Assembly: GCF_009389585.1 (NCBI RefSeq)
Contig: NZ_VIYG01000002.1
Location: 248,001-312,000, forward strand
From: Oceanobacillus sp. CFH 90083
GTDB lineage: Bacteria; Bacillota; Bacilli; Bacillales; Amphibacillaceae
Reading direction: 5' to 3'
DNA: 64,000 bases
Shown here: positions 8,055 to 16,078 of the stretch, one piece after another
Layout: the number at the start of each line of letters is the position of its first letter
How positions within the stretch are numbered: the first letter of the stretch is position 1
Notes under the pieces: generated by a model
The model's input: only the letters and a program-made list of their open reading frames with translations
Databases searched by the model: none
Told to the model about the DNA's origin: nothing
Program-made: the position numbers and the translations under genes

Positions 8055-8933
8055 TTATTTCTTTTTCTTCTTTTTACCTTTATTTTTATTTGACTTCTTT
8101 GCCTGCTTCTTTTTCGCTGGCACATCAAGATAACGGACGTTTGTTGTCTTCATTAGATACAGCATGATAATAATCCCTGCTATAATCGTTAGAATGGAGA
8201 CAACCTGTGCTGTCCTGAGTTCCCCAATAATGTATAAACTATCTGCGCGCAGTCCTTCAATAAAGAACCGTCCAATAGAATAGGTAACTGCATACGATAA
8301 GAAAACCATTCCACGCCTCGGGTTCATTCTGCGGAAAAATAATAATCCGAAAAATATCAGGAAGTTCCAGGTAGATTCATATAAAAATGTCGGATGATAC
8401 ATGACACCATCAATCACCATCTGATTCATAATAAAATCCGGCAAATACTGATGAAAGCTTTCATATGTAGCTTCTGAAATCGGACCGCCATGCGCTTCCT
8501 GATTCACAAAATTTCCCCAGCGCCCAATTGCCTGTCCCAGTATTAAGCTCGGGGCAACGATATCAGCAAGCCGCCAAAATGAAATTTTCTTTACTTTTGC
8601 AAAAACGATCGCTGTAATAACTCCGCCGATAATCGCTCCATGGATAGCAATACCGCCTTCCCAGACAGCGAATATCTTCCATAACGGACCGTTTGCGTAT
8701 TGATCAAATTCAAAAAATACATAATAAATTCTTGCTGAAATAATCGCAATCGGCACGGCAAAGATAATGAAATCCATAATGATTTCTTTGCCAAGTCCGA
8801 CCCTTTCTGCCTCCCTCGTCGCTAAATAAACTGCAAGTATAGCTCCAATAGCAATAATGATTCCGTACCAGTATATGGTTAATGGACCAATTTCTAAAAA
8901 TACACGGTCAATAGGAGCTGCTGTCCCAACCAT
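8055..8933 (-). CDS. lgt: Prolipoprotein diacylglyceryl transferase Lgt
   Basis: A 292-residue membrane enzyme that moves diacylglycerol from phosphatidylglycerol to the lipobox Cys of prolipoproteins, the first step of lipoprotein maturation. The Lgt signature GRWGNFVNQEAHGG is present, with IHGAIIGGV and FLYESTWN as other conserved pieces, and about seven membrane segments. The C-terminus is an unusually lysine-rich tail (residues 270-292). The start at 8933 has AGGAGG eight bases upstream. It lies 13 bp after hprK. Likely clients in this window include CccB and PbpC, which have lipoboxes. Confidence 0.95.
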   Translation of the reverse strand: MVGTAAPIDRVFLEIGPLTIYWYGIIIAIGAILAVYLATREAERVGLGKEIIMDFIIFAVPIAIISARIYYVFFEFDQYANGPLWKIFAVWEGGIAIHGAIIGGVITAIVFAKVKKISFWRLADIVAPSLILGQAIGRWGNFVNQEAHGGPISEATYESFHQYLPDFIMNQMVIDGVMYHPTFLYESTWNFLIFFGLLFFRRMNPRRGMVFLSYAVTYSIGRFFIEGLRADSLYIIGELRTAQVVSILTIIAGIIIMLYLMKTTNVRYLDVPAKKKQAKKSNKNKGKKKKKK

Positions 8934-8946
8934 CCATACCTACCTC

Positions 8947-9885
8947 CTATTGTGATTCTAAATCACCTTGTTCTATCATTTTTGTTAAACGATCTGAAAA
9001 TTCCTCTGCTGTGTTCACGCCCATCCTTTTTAAACGGAAATTCATAGCAGCTACTTCAATAATAACAGCCAGGTTTCTCCCGGGTCTGACTGGTATCGTT
9101 GCTTTTGGCAAATGAACATCCATAATCTTCATCGTATCCTCATCTAAACCTAAGCGGTCGTACTGCTTCTTTTCATCCCAAATTTCTAGCTGAATAACCA
9201 TAGATATCTTTTTTTGACTGCGAATGGAACTGGCTCCAAATAATGTCATAACATTAATAATACCCAAGCCCCGAATCTCCAGCAAATGTTCAATAAGCGC
9301 AGGTGCATTTCCAATCAGACTCTCATAATCCTCTTGCCTGATTTCTACATTATCATCCGCTACAAGCCGGTGTCCCCGCTTGACTAATTCCAATGCAGTC
9401 TCACTTTTACCGACACCGCTTTGTCCGATAATTAAAACGCCGACGCCATAAATATCGATTAAAACACCATGTACTGCTGTAAATGGCGCAAATTTAGATT
9501 CTAAGTAATTGGTTAAACGGCTTAATACCCGCGTAGTTGTCCGCGGTGATTGTATGATAGGAACACCAGAATGCTTCGATGCTTCAAAAAATTCTTCCGG
9601 TACATCCATCCCGCGGGAAATAATAATCCCTGGTGTTACATCCGTACATAGATTTTCAGCACGCTGCTTTCTTTCCTCCGCACTTAACCCCAGAAAGTAA
9701 GCTAATTCTGTCTTTCCGATCAATTGCAGGCGTTCTCTCGGATAATAATCAAAAAAGCCTGTCATTTCTAATCCCGGGCGTGAAATATCACTTGTGATAA
9801 TTTCACGGTGAATCCCCTCTTCTCCTGCTACCAGTTGTAAATTAAACCTGTCCAATAAATCCTTTGTACAGACGGTCGATACCAT
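8947..9885 (-). CDS. hprK: HPr kinase/phosphorylase HprK
   Basis: A 312-residue protein from the ATG at 9885, preceded by AGAGGAGC; the frame is open 33 codons further but those residues do not fit the family. HprK phosphorylates HPr on Ser46 in response to glycolytic intermediates and reverses it with phosphate, setting CcpA-dependent catabolite control. The Walker A loop GQSGVGKS falls at residues 154-161, as in B. subtilis HprK, with the catalytic His in AVHG (139) and the family signature IRGLGIINV further on. First gene of hprK-lgt-yvoD-ppaX-yvoF-glpP. Confidence 0.95.
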   Translation of the reverse strand: MVSTVCTKDLLDRFNLQLVAGEEGIHREIITSDISRPGLEMTGFFDYYPRERLQLIGKTELAYFLGLSAEERKQRAENLCTDVTPGIIISRGMDVPEEFFEASKHSGVPIIQSPRTTTRVLSRLTNYLESKFAPFTAVHGVLIDIYGVGVLIIGQSGVGKSETALELVKRGHRLVADDNVEIRQEDYESLIGNAPALIEHLLEIRGLGIINVMTLFGASSIRSQKKISMVIQLEIWDEKKQYDRLGLDEDTMKIMDVHLPKATIPVRPGRNLAVIIEVAAMNFRLKRMGVNTAEEFSDRLTKMIEQGDLESQ

Positions 9886-10068
9886 TTTGAAGCTCCTCTC
9901 TTCAACAAAGCTAACTGATATACATTTTAGCATAATCCATTTAAAAAACGTAGGGGAGAAGTTTTTTAATCCTATATGTTTCATAAAAGAAAAGATCGTG
10001 AAATTTTTTCCTTTCTGGCTTTTCTATATACAATATTCCTTTATTTCATCATTTTTATAAGTAAGCCC

Positions 10069-10096
10069 TTGCCATTTTTAAAAATCGCTGTATAAT
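10069..10096 (+). promoter_or_regulatory. SigA promoter of the argS T-box leader
   Basis: TTGCCA at 10069-10074 and a perfect TATAAT at 10091-10096 are separated by 16 bp. Transcription would start near 10103, just ahead of the T-box Stem I sequence. Confidence 0.65.
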
Positions 10097-10313
10097 ATTG
10101 CATAATATATAACCGTGGATGAAGAGAGTAATTATATTTCCTGTGTGTTAGCGAATCGGGAGCTGGTGGAAGCCTGATGATACAGAATATAATGAAGCGC
10201 ACTTCGGAGGTGCTGTCTGAACAACGAGTAGGATGTGCCGGGTAATTCCGTTATCGATATGACAAGAAGGTTCTTTTTTATTTTTCGAGAAGGATAATGC
10301 TTTATGAACATAA

Positions 10314-10517
10314 GGAAAGCTTGATAAACCAAGCCTGAGAAGGTGCAGATTTGCCTTAGCTGGGACTGGGACTGCGATTACTCGCCCCATCGAAGAGCTT
10401 TTGCGATTACTCATCCCACCGAAAACCATTGCACTTTCATCGACTAAGTACAGCCACATCGTTGTAGCCTACGCCGATACTAGGGCATCGTATCCGTCGT
10501 ACTTTATTCCTTAATTT
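10314..10517 (+). repeat. Intergenic repeat copy A inside the argS T-box leader
   Basis: The core GGGACTGCGATTACTC and a second GCGATTACTC about 30 bp later recur at 15.73, 25.69 and 40.08 kb. Copy A and the reverse complement of copy D (40003-40143) align from GAAAGCTTGATAAACC through the core and on to a matching ACTTTATT tail. Copy A carries about 60 extra bases internally (CCACATCG...CATCG). Confidence 0.75.
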
Positions 10518-10565
10518 CTTTATACTTAAAGTGTAACAAAGAACAATTAGAGTGGTACCGCGGAT

Positions 10566-10606
10566 AAACCCGTCTCTATGTGACAGCATGGAGACGGGTT
10601 TTTTTA
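10566..10606 (+). terminator. Regulated intrinsic terminator of the argS leader
   Basis: An 11-bp stem (AAACCCGTCTC with GAGACGGGTTT) is followed by a T-run. Its 5' arm adjoins the T-box sequence at 10549-10563, so it is exclusive with the antiterminator. Confidence 0.9.
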
Positions 10607-10640
10607 TGGTTTTATAAAATGAAACAGGAGGAGTTATACG

Positions 10641-12329
10641 ATGAATTATCGACAACAATTTGCGGAGGAGATTTATACCCAGTTAGAAAAGAAACTAGAC
10701 ATGGATGAGATTATTCCATTGATTGAGGAGCCAAAATATAATACGCATGGTGATTTAGCCTTTCCCTGCTTTACACTTGCAAAAAAGCTCCAGAAAGCTC
10801 CCCGGCAAATCGCTATGGAGTTATCTGAGAAAGTATCTGCTCCTTTTTTAGAAAAGACTGTTGCTGCAGGCCCTTATCTGAATGGATTTTTAAACAAGGA
10901 AATCGTCAGTAAACAGGCAATGGAACACATTAATAAAGAGCAGGAAAACTACGGTTCACTTTCTGCAGGTGCTGAAAAGACAATTACTATCGATTTCTCA
11001 TCACCGAATATTGCCAAGCCTTTCTCTATGGGACATTTACGCTCTACTGTAATTGGCAATGCACTTGCAAATATATCAGAAAAATGCGGCTATAAAGCAA
11101 TTCGTATCAATCATCTTGGCGATTGGGGTACACAATTTGGCAAGCTTATTACTGCTTATCAGCTATGGGGATCAGAAGAGAAAGTACGGGAGAATCCGAT
11201 TAAAGAACTTTTTCATCTCTATGTTTCCTTTCATGAACAGGTGGAAAAGCAGCCCCATTTAGAGGATGAAGCCCGCTTCTGGTTCAAACAATTAGAATCA
11301 GGAAACGAAGAAGCACTTCAGCTGTGGAAATGGTTCAGAGAAGAATCTTTAAAAGAATTTGCGAAAATTTATGAGCTGTTAAATATCAAATTTGATTCCT
11401 ATGATGGAGAAGCATTCTATAACGATAAGATGGATGATGTTGTCCAGGAATTAAAAGCAAAAGATCTTCTGTCTCACTCGGATGGAGCTGAGGTAGTTGA
11501 TTTAACGGATGAGAAATTACCGCCATGCTTAATCAAAAAGAAGGATGGTGCTACCCTTTACGCAACCAGAGATTTAGCAGCAGCTATTTATCGCAAAAAA
11601 ACCTATCAGTTTGACAAGTCATTCTATATTGTCGGTCAGGAGCAGCGCCTGCATTTCCAGCAGCTATTCCTTGTGCTTCAAAAAATGGGATATAACTGGG
11701 CAGCAGAATTAAAGCATGTTCCTTTTGGCTTTATATTAAAAGACGGAAAGAAGATGTCGACCAGAAAAGGGAAGGTTGTGCTGCTGGAAGATGTTATCAA
11801 GGAAGCCATTAACCTGGCTTATCAAAACATTGAAGCCAAAAATCCAGCACTGATAAATAAAGAAGAAGTAGCAAAAATGGTCGGTGTCGGCGCGATTATT
11901 TTTCACGACTTAAAAAATGAACGCCAAAATAATATTGAATTTAATCTGGATGAGATGCTAAGATTTGAAGGGTCTACGGGACTTTATGTGCAATATACAC
12001 ACGCCCGTGCCTGCTCAATACTTCGTAAAGCTCCTTCTGAAAATAACCTGGCTATCGGCGGGCTCACCGATTCATACAGCTGGCCCATCATCAAAACATT
12101 GATGGATTTTCCAGATGTTATTGAAAAAAGCTTTCAACAGGCGGAAGCTTCTGTGGTTGCCAAGTATGTGCTGAAATTAAGTCAGGAGTTCAATAAATAT
12201 TATGGTTATATCAAGATTTTAGCTGATGATGCAGAGCAAAGCAGCAGGCTGGCATTGGTGAAATCTGTTACGATTGTTTTGAAAGAAGGGTTGAGATTAC
12301 TTGGAATCAAAGCTCCTGAAAAACTGTAA
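10641..12329 (+). CDS. argS: Arginyl-tRNA synthetase
   Basis: A 562-residue class I aminoacyl-tRNA synthetase that charges tRNA-Arg. The HIGH-equivalent is in SPNIAKPFSMGHLRST near residues 125-140, and the KMSKS equivalent is KKMSTRKG near 370. The N-terminal additional domain typical of ArgRS begins YNTHGDLAFP, and the C-terminal DALR anticodon domain includes GLYVQYTHARACSILRK. The ATG at 10641 follows AGGAGGAG. It is monocistronic, on the strand opposite hprK, and controlled by the T-box leader upstream. Confidence 0.95.
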   Translation: MNYRQQFAEEIYTQLEKKLDMDEIIPLIEEPKYNTHGDLAFPCFTLAKKLQKAPRQIAMELSEKVSAPFLEKTVAAGPYLNGFLNKEIVSKQAMEHINKEQENYGSLSAGAEKTITIDFSSPNIAKPFSMGHLRSTVIGNALANISEKCGYKAIRINHLGDWGTQFGKLITAYQLWGSEEKVRENPIKELFHLYVSFHEQVEKQPHLEDEARFWFKQLESGNEEALQLWKWFREESLKEFAKIYELLNIKFDSYDGEAFYNDKMDDVVQELKAKDLLSHSDGAEVVDLTDEKLPPCLIKKKDGATLYATRDLAAAIYRKKTYQFDKSFYIVGQEQRLHFQQLFLVLQKMGYNWAAELKHVPFGFILKDGKKMSTRKGKVVLLEDVIKEAINLAYQNIEAKNPALINKEEVAKMVGVGAIIFHDLKNERQNNIEFNLDEMLRFEGSTGLYVQYTHARACSILRKAPSENNLAIGGLTDSYSWPIIKTLMDFPDVIEKSFQQAEASVVAKYVLKLSQEFNKYYGYIKILADDAEQSSRLALVKSVTIVLKEGLRLLGIKAPEKL

Positions 12330-12436
12330 AAAACCTGTTTGGTTATCATGATTTATAGGTATCGGGGGGATGTTAATTCCATTTTCCTAAATTGCAATAG
12401 TAACTATAAAAGCATCATATATATTCAAATTCGTCC

Positions 12437-12467
12437 TTGCACTTCACGTTACGGAAACCGTTATACT
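12437..12467 (+). promoter_or_regulatory. MerR-type promoter with 19-bp spacer and operator
   Basis: TTGCAC (12437-12442) and TATACT (12462-12467) are separated by 19 bp, the long spacing that MerR proteins correct by twisting DNA. A near-perfect inverted repeat TTACGG-AAA-CCGTTA sits at the centre of the spacer. The MerR gene begins 24 bases downstream, so it is probably autoregulated. Confidence 0.75.
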
Positions 12468-12490
12468 TAACGGTAAAGGAGCTGATACAG

Positions 12491-13267
12491 ATGTATACGA
12501 TTGGTGAATTTGGAGCAAAAACGGGATTTTCCACACGAACGCTGCGATTTTATGAGGAGCTTGGTATTCTGTACCCAAGCAAAAGAACGGAAAGTGGTCA
12601 CCGTCTGTATGGATTGGAAGAGCTGGCAATCTTACAGCGCATTCAATCATTGAAGTTTATTGGCTATTCTCTGCAGGAAATTAAAGAAATGCTGGATAAA
12701 GAAGACATCACGTTAGCAAATTTTGCAGATTCTCTGCCTGTCCAAAGAAAGGTTTTAGTTCATAAACGGGAAGAATTAGACAGGGCGATTGCAGCTATTG
12801 AGCATGTGCAAACGCTTTTGGATGAGGACTTTCCGTTAGATTGGACCGTGCTCACCTCGCTGCTCCACGGTATGGAATTTGAAGAGGAGCAAAAGGCATG
12901 GATGAAAGAGCATTTTCCAGATGATTTTTCACCTCTTTTTATAGATATACCAAAGGAAGAACGCAAGAAATTAGATCGAGAATCGCTATCCATCCTGGCT
13001 GATGTAAAAAAGCTGATGCGAGATAATGTTCCACCGCATGCTCCTGAAGCGCAGCAGGTGCTTGTAAATTTCAGTGAGCTATTCCTAAAAATGATTCCTG
13101 AGGATGTCATAACAGAAAATATGGATAAATGGGAAAAGCAGCTGGAATCTGCTCCTGAAGCGGATGACTTTATTGCTCCAACTTTTTGGTCAAAAGAGGA
13201 AGAAGCATATGTAGAGGAAATAGCAAAAGCAATGGAGCAGAAGTATGAGGGAGATAAGGAAAAATAA
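12491..13267 (+). CDS. MerR family regulator with TipAS-like C-terminal domain
   Basis: A 258-residue protein from the ATG at 12491, preceded by AAAGGAG. Residues 1-70 are the MerR winged helix: YTIGEFGAKTGFSTRTLRFYEELGIL and SGHRLYG. A dimerisation helix follows to about 120. The C-terminal 130 residues are acidic and helical (EEEQKAWMKEHFPDDF, LFLKMIPEDVI), resembling TipAS domains, which bind thiopeptides and other drugs. A role in sensing a toxic compound is inference. Its own promoter has the 19-bp spacer expected for MerR control. Confidence 0.85.
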   Translation: MYTIGEFGAKTGFSTRTLRFYEELGILYPSKRTESGHRLYGLEELAILQRIQSLKFIGYSLQEIKEMLDKEDITLANFADSLPVQRKVLVHKREELDRAIAAIEHVQTLLDEDFPLDWTVLTSLLHGMEFEEEQKAWMKEHFPDDFSPLFIDIPKEERKKLDRESLSILADVKKLMRDNVPPHAPEAQQVLVNFSELFLKMIPEDVITENMDKWEKQLESAPEADDFIAPTFWSKEEEAYVEEIAKAMEQKYEGDKEK

Positions 13268-13274
13268 TGGAGTG

Positions 13275-13325
13275 AAAAAGTCCGGAGCTTTGCTCTATAT
13301 AAAATAGACATTGTCCGAACTTTTT
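13275..13325 (+). terminator. Terminator after the merR-type gene
   Basis: AAAAAGTCCGGA pairs with TCCGAACTTTTT with one mismatch; the T-run follows at 13320-13325. Confidence 0.6.
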
Positions 13326-13398
13326 CATTCGATTTTTTACAAATTCTAAAGATTGCTATCTTGCTTTACCATCTAAGGTATTTTTTGTCTCACCCAGT

Positions 13399-13920
13399 TT
13401 ATTCAATCGCAATATATATTTCTACCTGCCCATTTTCCGGAGCCATATCACCGCTGTAATATTCAAAATCACCAGTAAAGGTTCGCTGATTTTCAGGCAG
13501 CTGCTGCCACTCCCAAATAGCTGCCCAAGCTTGTTGAATCTTTTCCACAACAGGTCCCTTCTCCGTTTTAAATACAGCATATGTTGCTTCCGGCACGGTA
13601 TAGGTCTGTATTCCTTCTACGTTCTGAATGCTAGCTTCATCCTCTACCTGTACACTTACCATAATTTCATAAGCGCCCTTATCCTCCTGCTCATAATGAA
13701 AATAACAGCTGTAATTCCCTGCTTCGCGAATATTCACACCCAATTTTTCTCCAATATTCTCTGTGAAAAAGCGTTCAAATAACGTGCCTATCTTTCCATT
13801 TCCAAGCTGCTCTGCTTCATTTGTAGTCACTGCACTGACTCCCGCCAAAGTAAAGGCTGGTCGCTTTTCAATACGAACCGGCTTTATTTTTTCTGCTGGC
13901 AATTTATCTCGCTTCATCAT
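13399..13920 (-). CDS. GyrI-like / AraC effector-binding domain protein
   Basis: A 173-residue protein that is essentially one SHS2-type GyrI-like domain, the small-molecule-binding half of AraC/Rob or BmrR regulators, with no DNA-binding part. Typical stretches are IRIEKRPAFTLAGVSA-like opening (VRIEKRPAFTLAGVS), NYSCYFHYEQED, YTVPEATYAVFKTEKGP, IQQAWAAIWEW and the ending FEYYSGD...VEIYIAIE. Stand-alone members bind or degrade hydrophobic compounds. It lies downstream of the WYL regulator on the same strand with 70 bp between, and may be its target, which is inference. Confidence 0.82.
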   Translation of the reverse strand: MMKRDKLPAEKIKPVRIEKRPAFTLAGVSAVTTNEAEQLGNGKIGTLFERFFTENIGEKLGVNIREAGNYSCYFHYEQEDKGAYEIMVSVQVEDEASIQNVEGIQTYTVPEATYAVFKTEKGPVVEKIQQAWAAIWEWQQLPENQRTFTGDFEYYSGDMAPENGQVEIYIAIE

Positions 13921-13965
13921 CTATCCATCTCCTCATCATTTTTATAATAGCTATTATAAAGCAGA

Positions 13966-13991
13966 AAACCTGACAGCTATCTGTCAGGTTT
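13966..13991 (-). terminator. Terminator after the WYL regulator
   Basis: AAACCTGACAG and CTGTCAGGTTT form an 11-bp perfect stem with a 4-base loop at the stop codon of the WYL gene. Confidence 0.6.
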
Positions 13992-14934
13992 AGGTATCTT
14001 TTTTATACAATTTACTAATTTGTTCCGCACGATCTGCAATGATCTCCCGTAAATGAACAGGCTCTAATACTTCCACATAGGGACCAAAGCCGAGAATAAA
14101 GCTGTATAACCATTCATCCTCCGGGTAGGCTTTCTTTACTTGCCATGACCCGTCAGCTGCAGGGATGAGTTCCTCTGCATCAAACCAATCTTCTGCTAAA
14201 TGGCGTGCCTCTTCCTGAAAGCGTAAAACCACCTCATTACCAGCAGCAATAGCTGATTGTTTTCCCGTTATGTGATTTTGCTCTGGTAAAGGACGACGAG
14301 GAAATGTCGTTTCTAAATCAACCAATACGTTTTTCATTCTCCGTAATTTAAATAAACGGAATTGCTTCCTCTCCAGACAGTATGCCTGTATATACCATTG
14401 CCTCCCTTTAAGAATCAGGGTATGCGGTTCTACAGTCCGCTTGGTAATTTTCCCTCCCGCATCCGAATATGTAAATGCCATTACCAAACATTGGTCAATT
14501 GCTTTTTCAATGCTTTCCAGCTTTACTTGAAGGCTTTTACTTTTATCCCAGGGAGCATAATCAATGAGTACCCTGCTCGTTTTATTCTGAAAAGCTTCTG
14601 CATCACTGGAACGCACGACACTATTCATTTTTTCCATCAATTGCTGATACTGCTCTTTTTCATAGGAAGTTGAAATACTGCGGAGTGCAGTCACAATCGC
14701 TGCCAGCTCATCATTGGTCAGCAGATTACGATCCAATCGATAACCTTCTGCCAGTCCAATACCGCCATGAACTCCTTGATAGGTTACGATGGGAATGCCG
14801 GCTGCATTAATCGCATCAATATCCCGATAAATCGTCCGGACAGATACTTCAAATCGTTCTGCCAAATCCTTTGCCTGTAACATACGATGATTTATTAATA
14901 AAATAATGATAGATAGCAGTCTTTCTAATTTCAT
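13990..14934 (-). CDS. HTH/WYL-domain transcriptional regulator (YafY-type)
   Basis: A 314-residue protein begun at the ATG at 14934, with CAGGAGAG eight bases upstream; a TTG 18 bases earlier is also open. The N-terminal HTH_11 domain reads LLSIIILLINHRMLQAKDLAERFEVSVRTIYRDIDAINAAG (quoted in part). The WYL domain lies at about 140-200 and includes TVEPHTLILKGRQWYIQAYC. A WCX-like C-terminal region follows. Such proteins often respond to DNA or nucleotide ligands and act as repressors. Targets are unknown; the GyrI-like gene downstream is a candidate. Confidence 0.85.
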   Translation of the reverse strand: MKLERLLSIIILLINHRMLQAKDLAERFEVSVRTIYRDIDAINAAGIPIVTYQGVHGGIGLAEGYRLDRNLLTNDELAAIVTALRSISTSYEKEQYQQLMEKMNSVVRSSDAEAFQNKTSRVLIDYAPWDKSKSLQVKLESIEKAIDQCLVMAFTYSDAGGKITKRTVEPHTLILKGRQWYIQAYCLERKQFRLFKLRRMKNVLVDLETTFPRRPLPEQNHITGKQSAIAAGNEVVLRFQEEARHLAEDWFDAEELIPAADGSWQVKKAYPEDEWLYSFILGFGPYVEVLEPVHLREIIADRAEQISKLYKKDT

Positions 14935-14985
14935 GGCATTCTCTCCTGACAAAAATAAGATAACCAGCCTAAGTTGTATACATAA

Positions 14986-15011
14986 GAAAAAGACCAGGTA
15001 AAACCTGACCT
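14986..15011 (-). terminator. Terminator after yvlCD
   Basis: On the minus strand AGGTCAGGT pairs with ACCTGGTCT (with two G-U pairs) around a TTT loop and is followed by TTTTTC. Confidence 0.6.
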
Positions 15012-15018
15012 TCTCTTC

Positions 15019-15372
15019 TTACCTTATATCCCGAACAACACTGTTTAAAATCATTGTAATTAACGAAATAACAATAGACGCAATAAGCGCGGTACCAAAT
15101 CCGTCAATGACAAACGCAGAGCCGATTAATGCCTGGGTAATCATTAAGGTAATCGCATTGATAACAATTAAGAATAAACCAAATGTAATCACCGTGATTG
15201 GCAATGTTAAGATGATTAAAATTGGTTTTACAAAAATATTCAGGATAGCTAAGATAAAGCTGGCTAAAAGCGCTGTGCCAAATCCCTCGAGTTGAAAGGA
15301 ATCAAAAATCTGAGCAACTGCTATTAGCGCTACGGCATTTAAAACGAGTGAAACAATTCCCCGAAGTAACAT
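15019..15372 (-). CDS. yvlD: YvlD-like phage holin superfamily IV membrane protein
   Basis: A 117-residue protein made of four hydrophobic helices with short loops, for example LVLNAVALIAVAQIFDSF and ILIILTLPITVITFGLFLIVINAITL, the pattern of DUF360/phage-holin-4 proteins. Its ATG overlaps the yvlC stop by one base (TAATG), so the two are translationally coupled. B. subtilis yvlC and yvlD are arranged the same way and respond to envelope stress; regulation here is not visible. Molecular function is not established. Confidence 0.85.
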   Translation of the reverse strand: MLLRGIVSLVLNAVALIAVAQIFDSFQLEGFGTALLASFILAILNIFVKPILIILTLPITVITFGLFLIVINAITLMITQALIGSAFVIDGFGTALIASIVISLITMILNSVVRDIR

Positions 15373-15563
15373 TAATACACGTCTCCTTTAGGCATAATAA
15401 ATGCAGCAATCACATAAACAATTGCTAACGTTGAAAAGCTCGGGATTAGTAATATTAAAAAGATAATACGGAGTAATGTCGGATCTACATTTAAATATTC
15501 TCCTAACCCGCCAAGTACCCCTGCCAGAAATTTATTTGATTCTGATCGATGTAACTTTTTCAT
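15372..15563 (-). CDS. yvlC: PspC domain envelope-stress protein YvlC
   Basis: A 63-residue PspC-domain protein from the ATG at 15563; an ATG six bases upstream is too near the GGAGGGAGG site. The sequence FLAGVLGGLGEYLNVDPTLLRIIF is the PspC core (given in part: GVLGGLGEYLNVDP), followed by one membrane helix and the end MPKGDVY. PspC proteins sit in the membrane and help sense envelope stress. It forms an operon with yvlD; the yvlA and yvlB genes of B. subtilis are absent here. Confidence 0.85.
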   Translation of the reverse strand: MKKLHRSESNKFLAGVLGGLGEYLNVDPTLLRIIFLILLIPSFSTLAIVYVIAAFIMPKGDVY

Positions 15564-15660
15564 CGTCATACCTCCCTCCACGTTTTTTGTCTATTTATTC
15601 ATGATTATATGCTCTTCTATACTTTCATACGAAAATAGAAATGAAAAAGTTTCATTTCTA

Positions 15661-16036
15661 GAGGACGTTCAAAAAGCCCAACAAAAATAACATGGCGAAT
15701 TTCTGCGTTGACGTGGCTTTTCCGATGGGGCTGGGACTGCGATTACTCGTCCCACCGAAGAGCTTGTGCGAGCACTCGCCCCACCAAGAGCGTTACTCAC
15801 GTATTTAAAAGCATGGGGGAACTTCTACTAAGAACGCCCACATCGTGTGGGCAACGTAGAAATCACCACATCCTGTGGAAGCCCGTTCGTAAAAGCCAAG
15901 TCGCCTTGAACTTTCGACGCACAGGACGTGCTAGTGTCGGTGTTGCGACAGTTCTTTACGGTGGGGTGAGTAATCGCAACCCCAGGACGTCGCGTTTTTA
16001 ACCGACTGATTCTTTTTATCGGACTTTTTGAACACA
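15661..16036. mobile_element. MITE-like element, repeat copy B
   Basis: The region is bounded by GTTCAAAAAG (15667-15676) and CTTTTTGAAC (16024-16033); the inverted similarity extends inward for about 25 bp. The octamer CATTTCTA occurs on both sides (15653-15660 and 16037-16044), a possible target duplication. Inside, GCGATTACTCGTCCCACCG (15739-15757) and its inverted partner at 15960-15978 bracket a GC-rich core with several hairpins. No supportable coding frame is present. It carries the core shared with copies A, C and D. Confidence 0.65.
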
Positions 16037-16078
16037 CATTTCTATTTTCCCACTTCGTATTCTTTTTAAACAATCCGA

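Larger units (their letters stand above)
10103..10606 (+). promoter_or_regulatory. T-box riboswitch leader of argS, enlarged by a repeat
   Basis: Stem I elements include GAGAGTAA (about 10125), GCGAATCGGGAGCTGGTGG (about 10150-10168) and CGAGTAGGATGTGCCGG (about 10226-10242). The conserved T-box AGAGTGGTACCGCGG is at 10549-10563 and is followed by the terminator AAACCCGTCTC...GAGACGGGTTT with a T-run (10566-10606). Uncharged tRNA binding would favour the antiterminator and allow argS transcription. The TGGT in the T-box implies a tRNA with discriminator A, compatible with tRNA-Arg. The specifier is probably CGA in the Stem I 3' strand, though AAC lies next to it and I cannot settle the alignment. 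The leader is about 500 nt because of a repeat at 10314-10517. Confidence 0.88.

Noticed and set aside
10370-10415. Spaced GCGATTACTC units as a possible CRISPR array
   Set aside because: Only two or three degenerate units, the spacers are themselves repeated, and no cas genes are present.
10132-10658. Three overlapping minus-strand frames upstream of argS
   Set aside because: They lie antisense to the T-box leader and repeat, have poor ribosome-binding sites and no family features.
15708-16073. Open frames on both strands within the 15.7-16.0 kb repeat
   Set aside because: Arginine- and serine-rich low-complexity products that follow the GC-rich repeat modules; no start signals.
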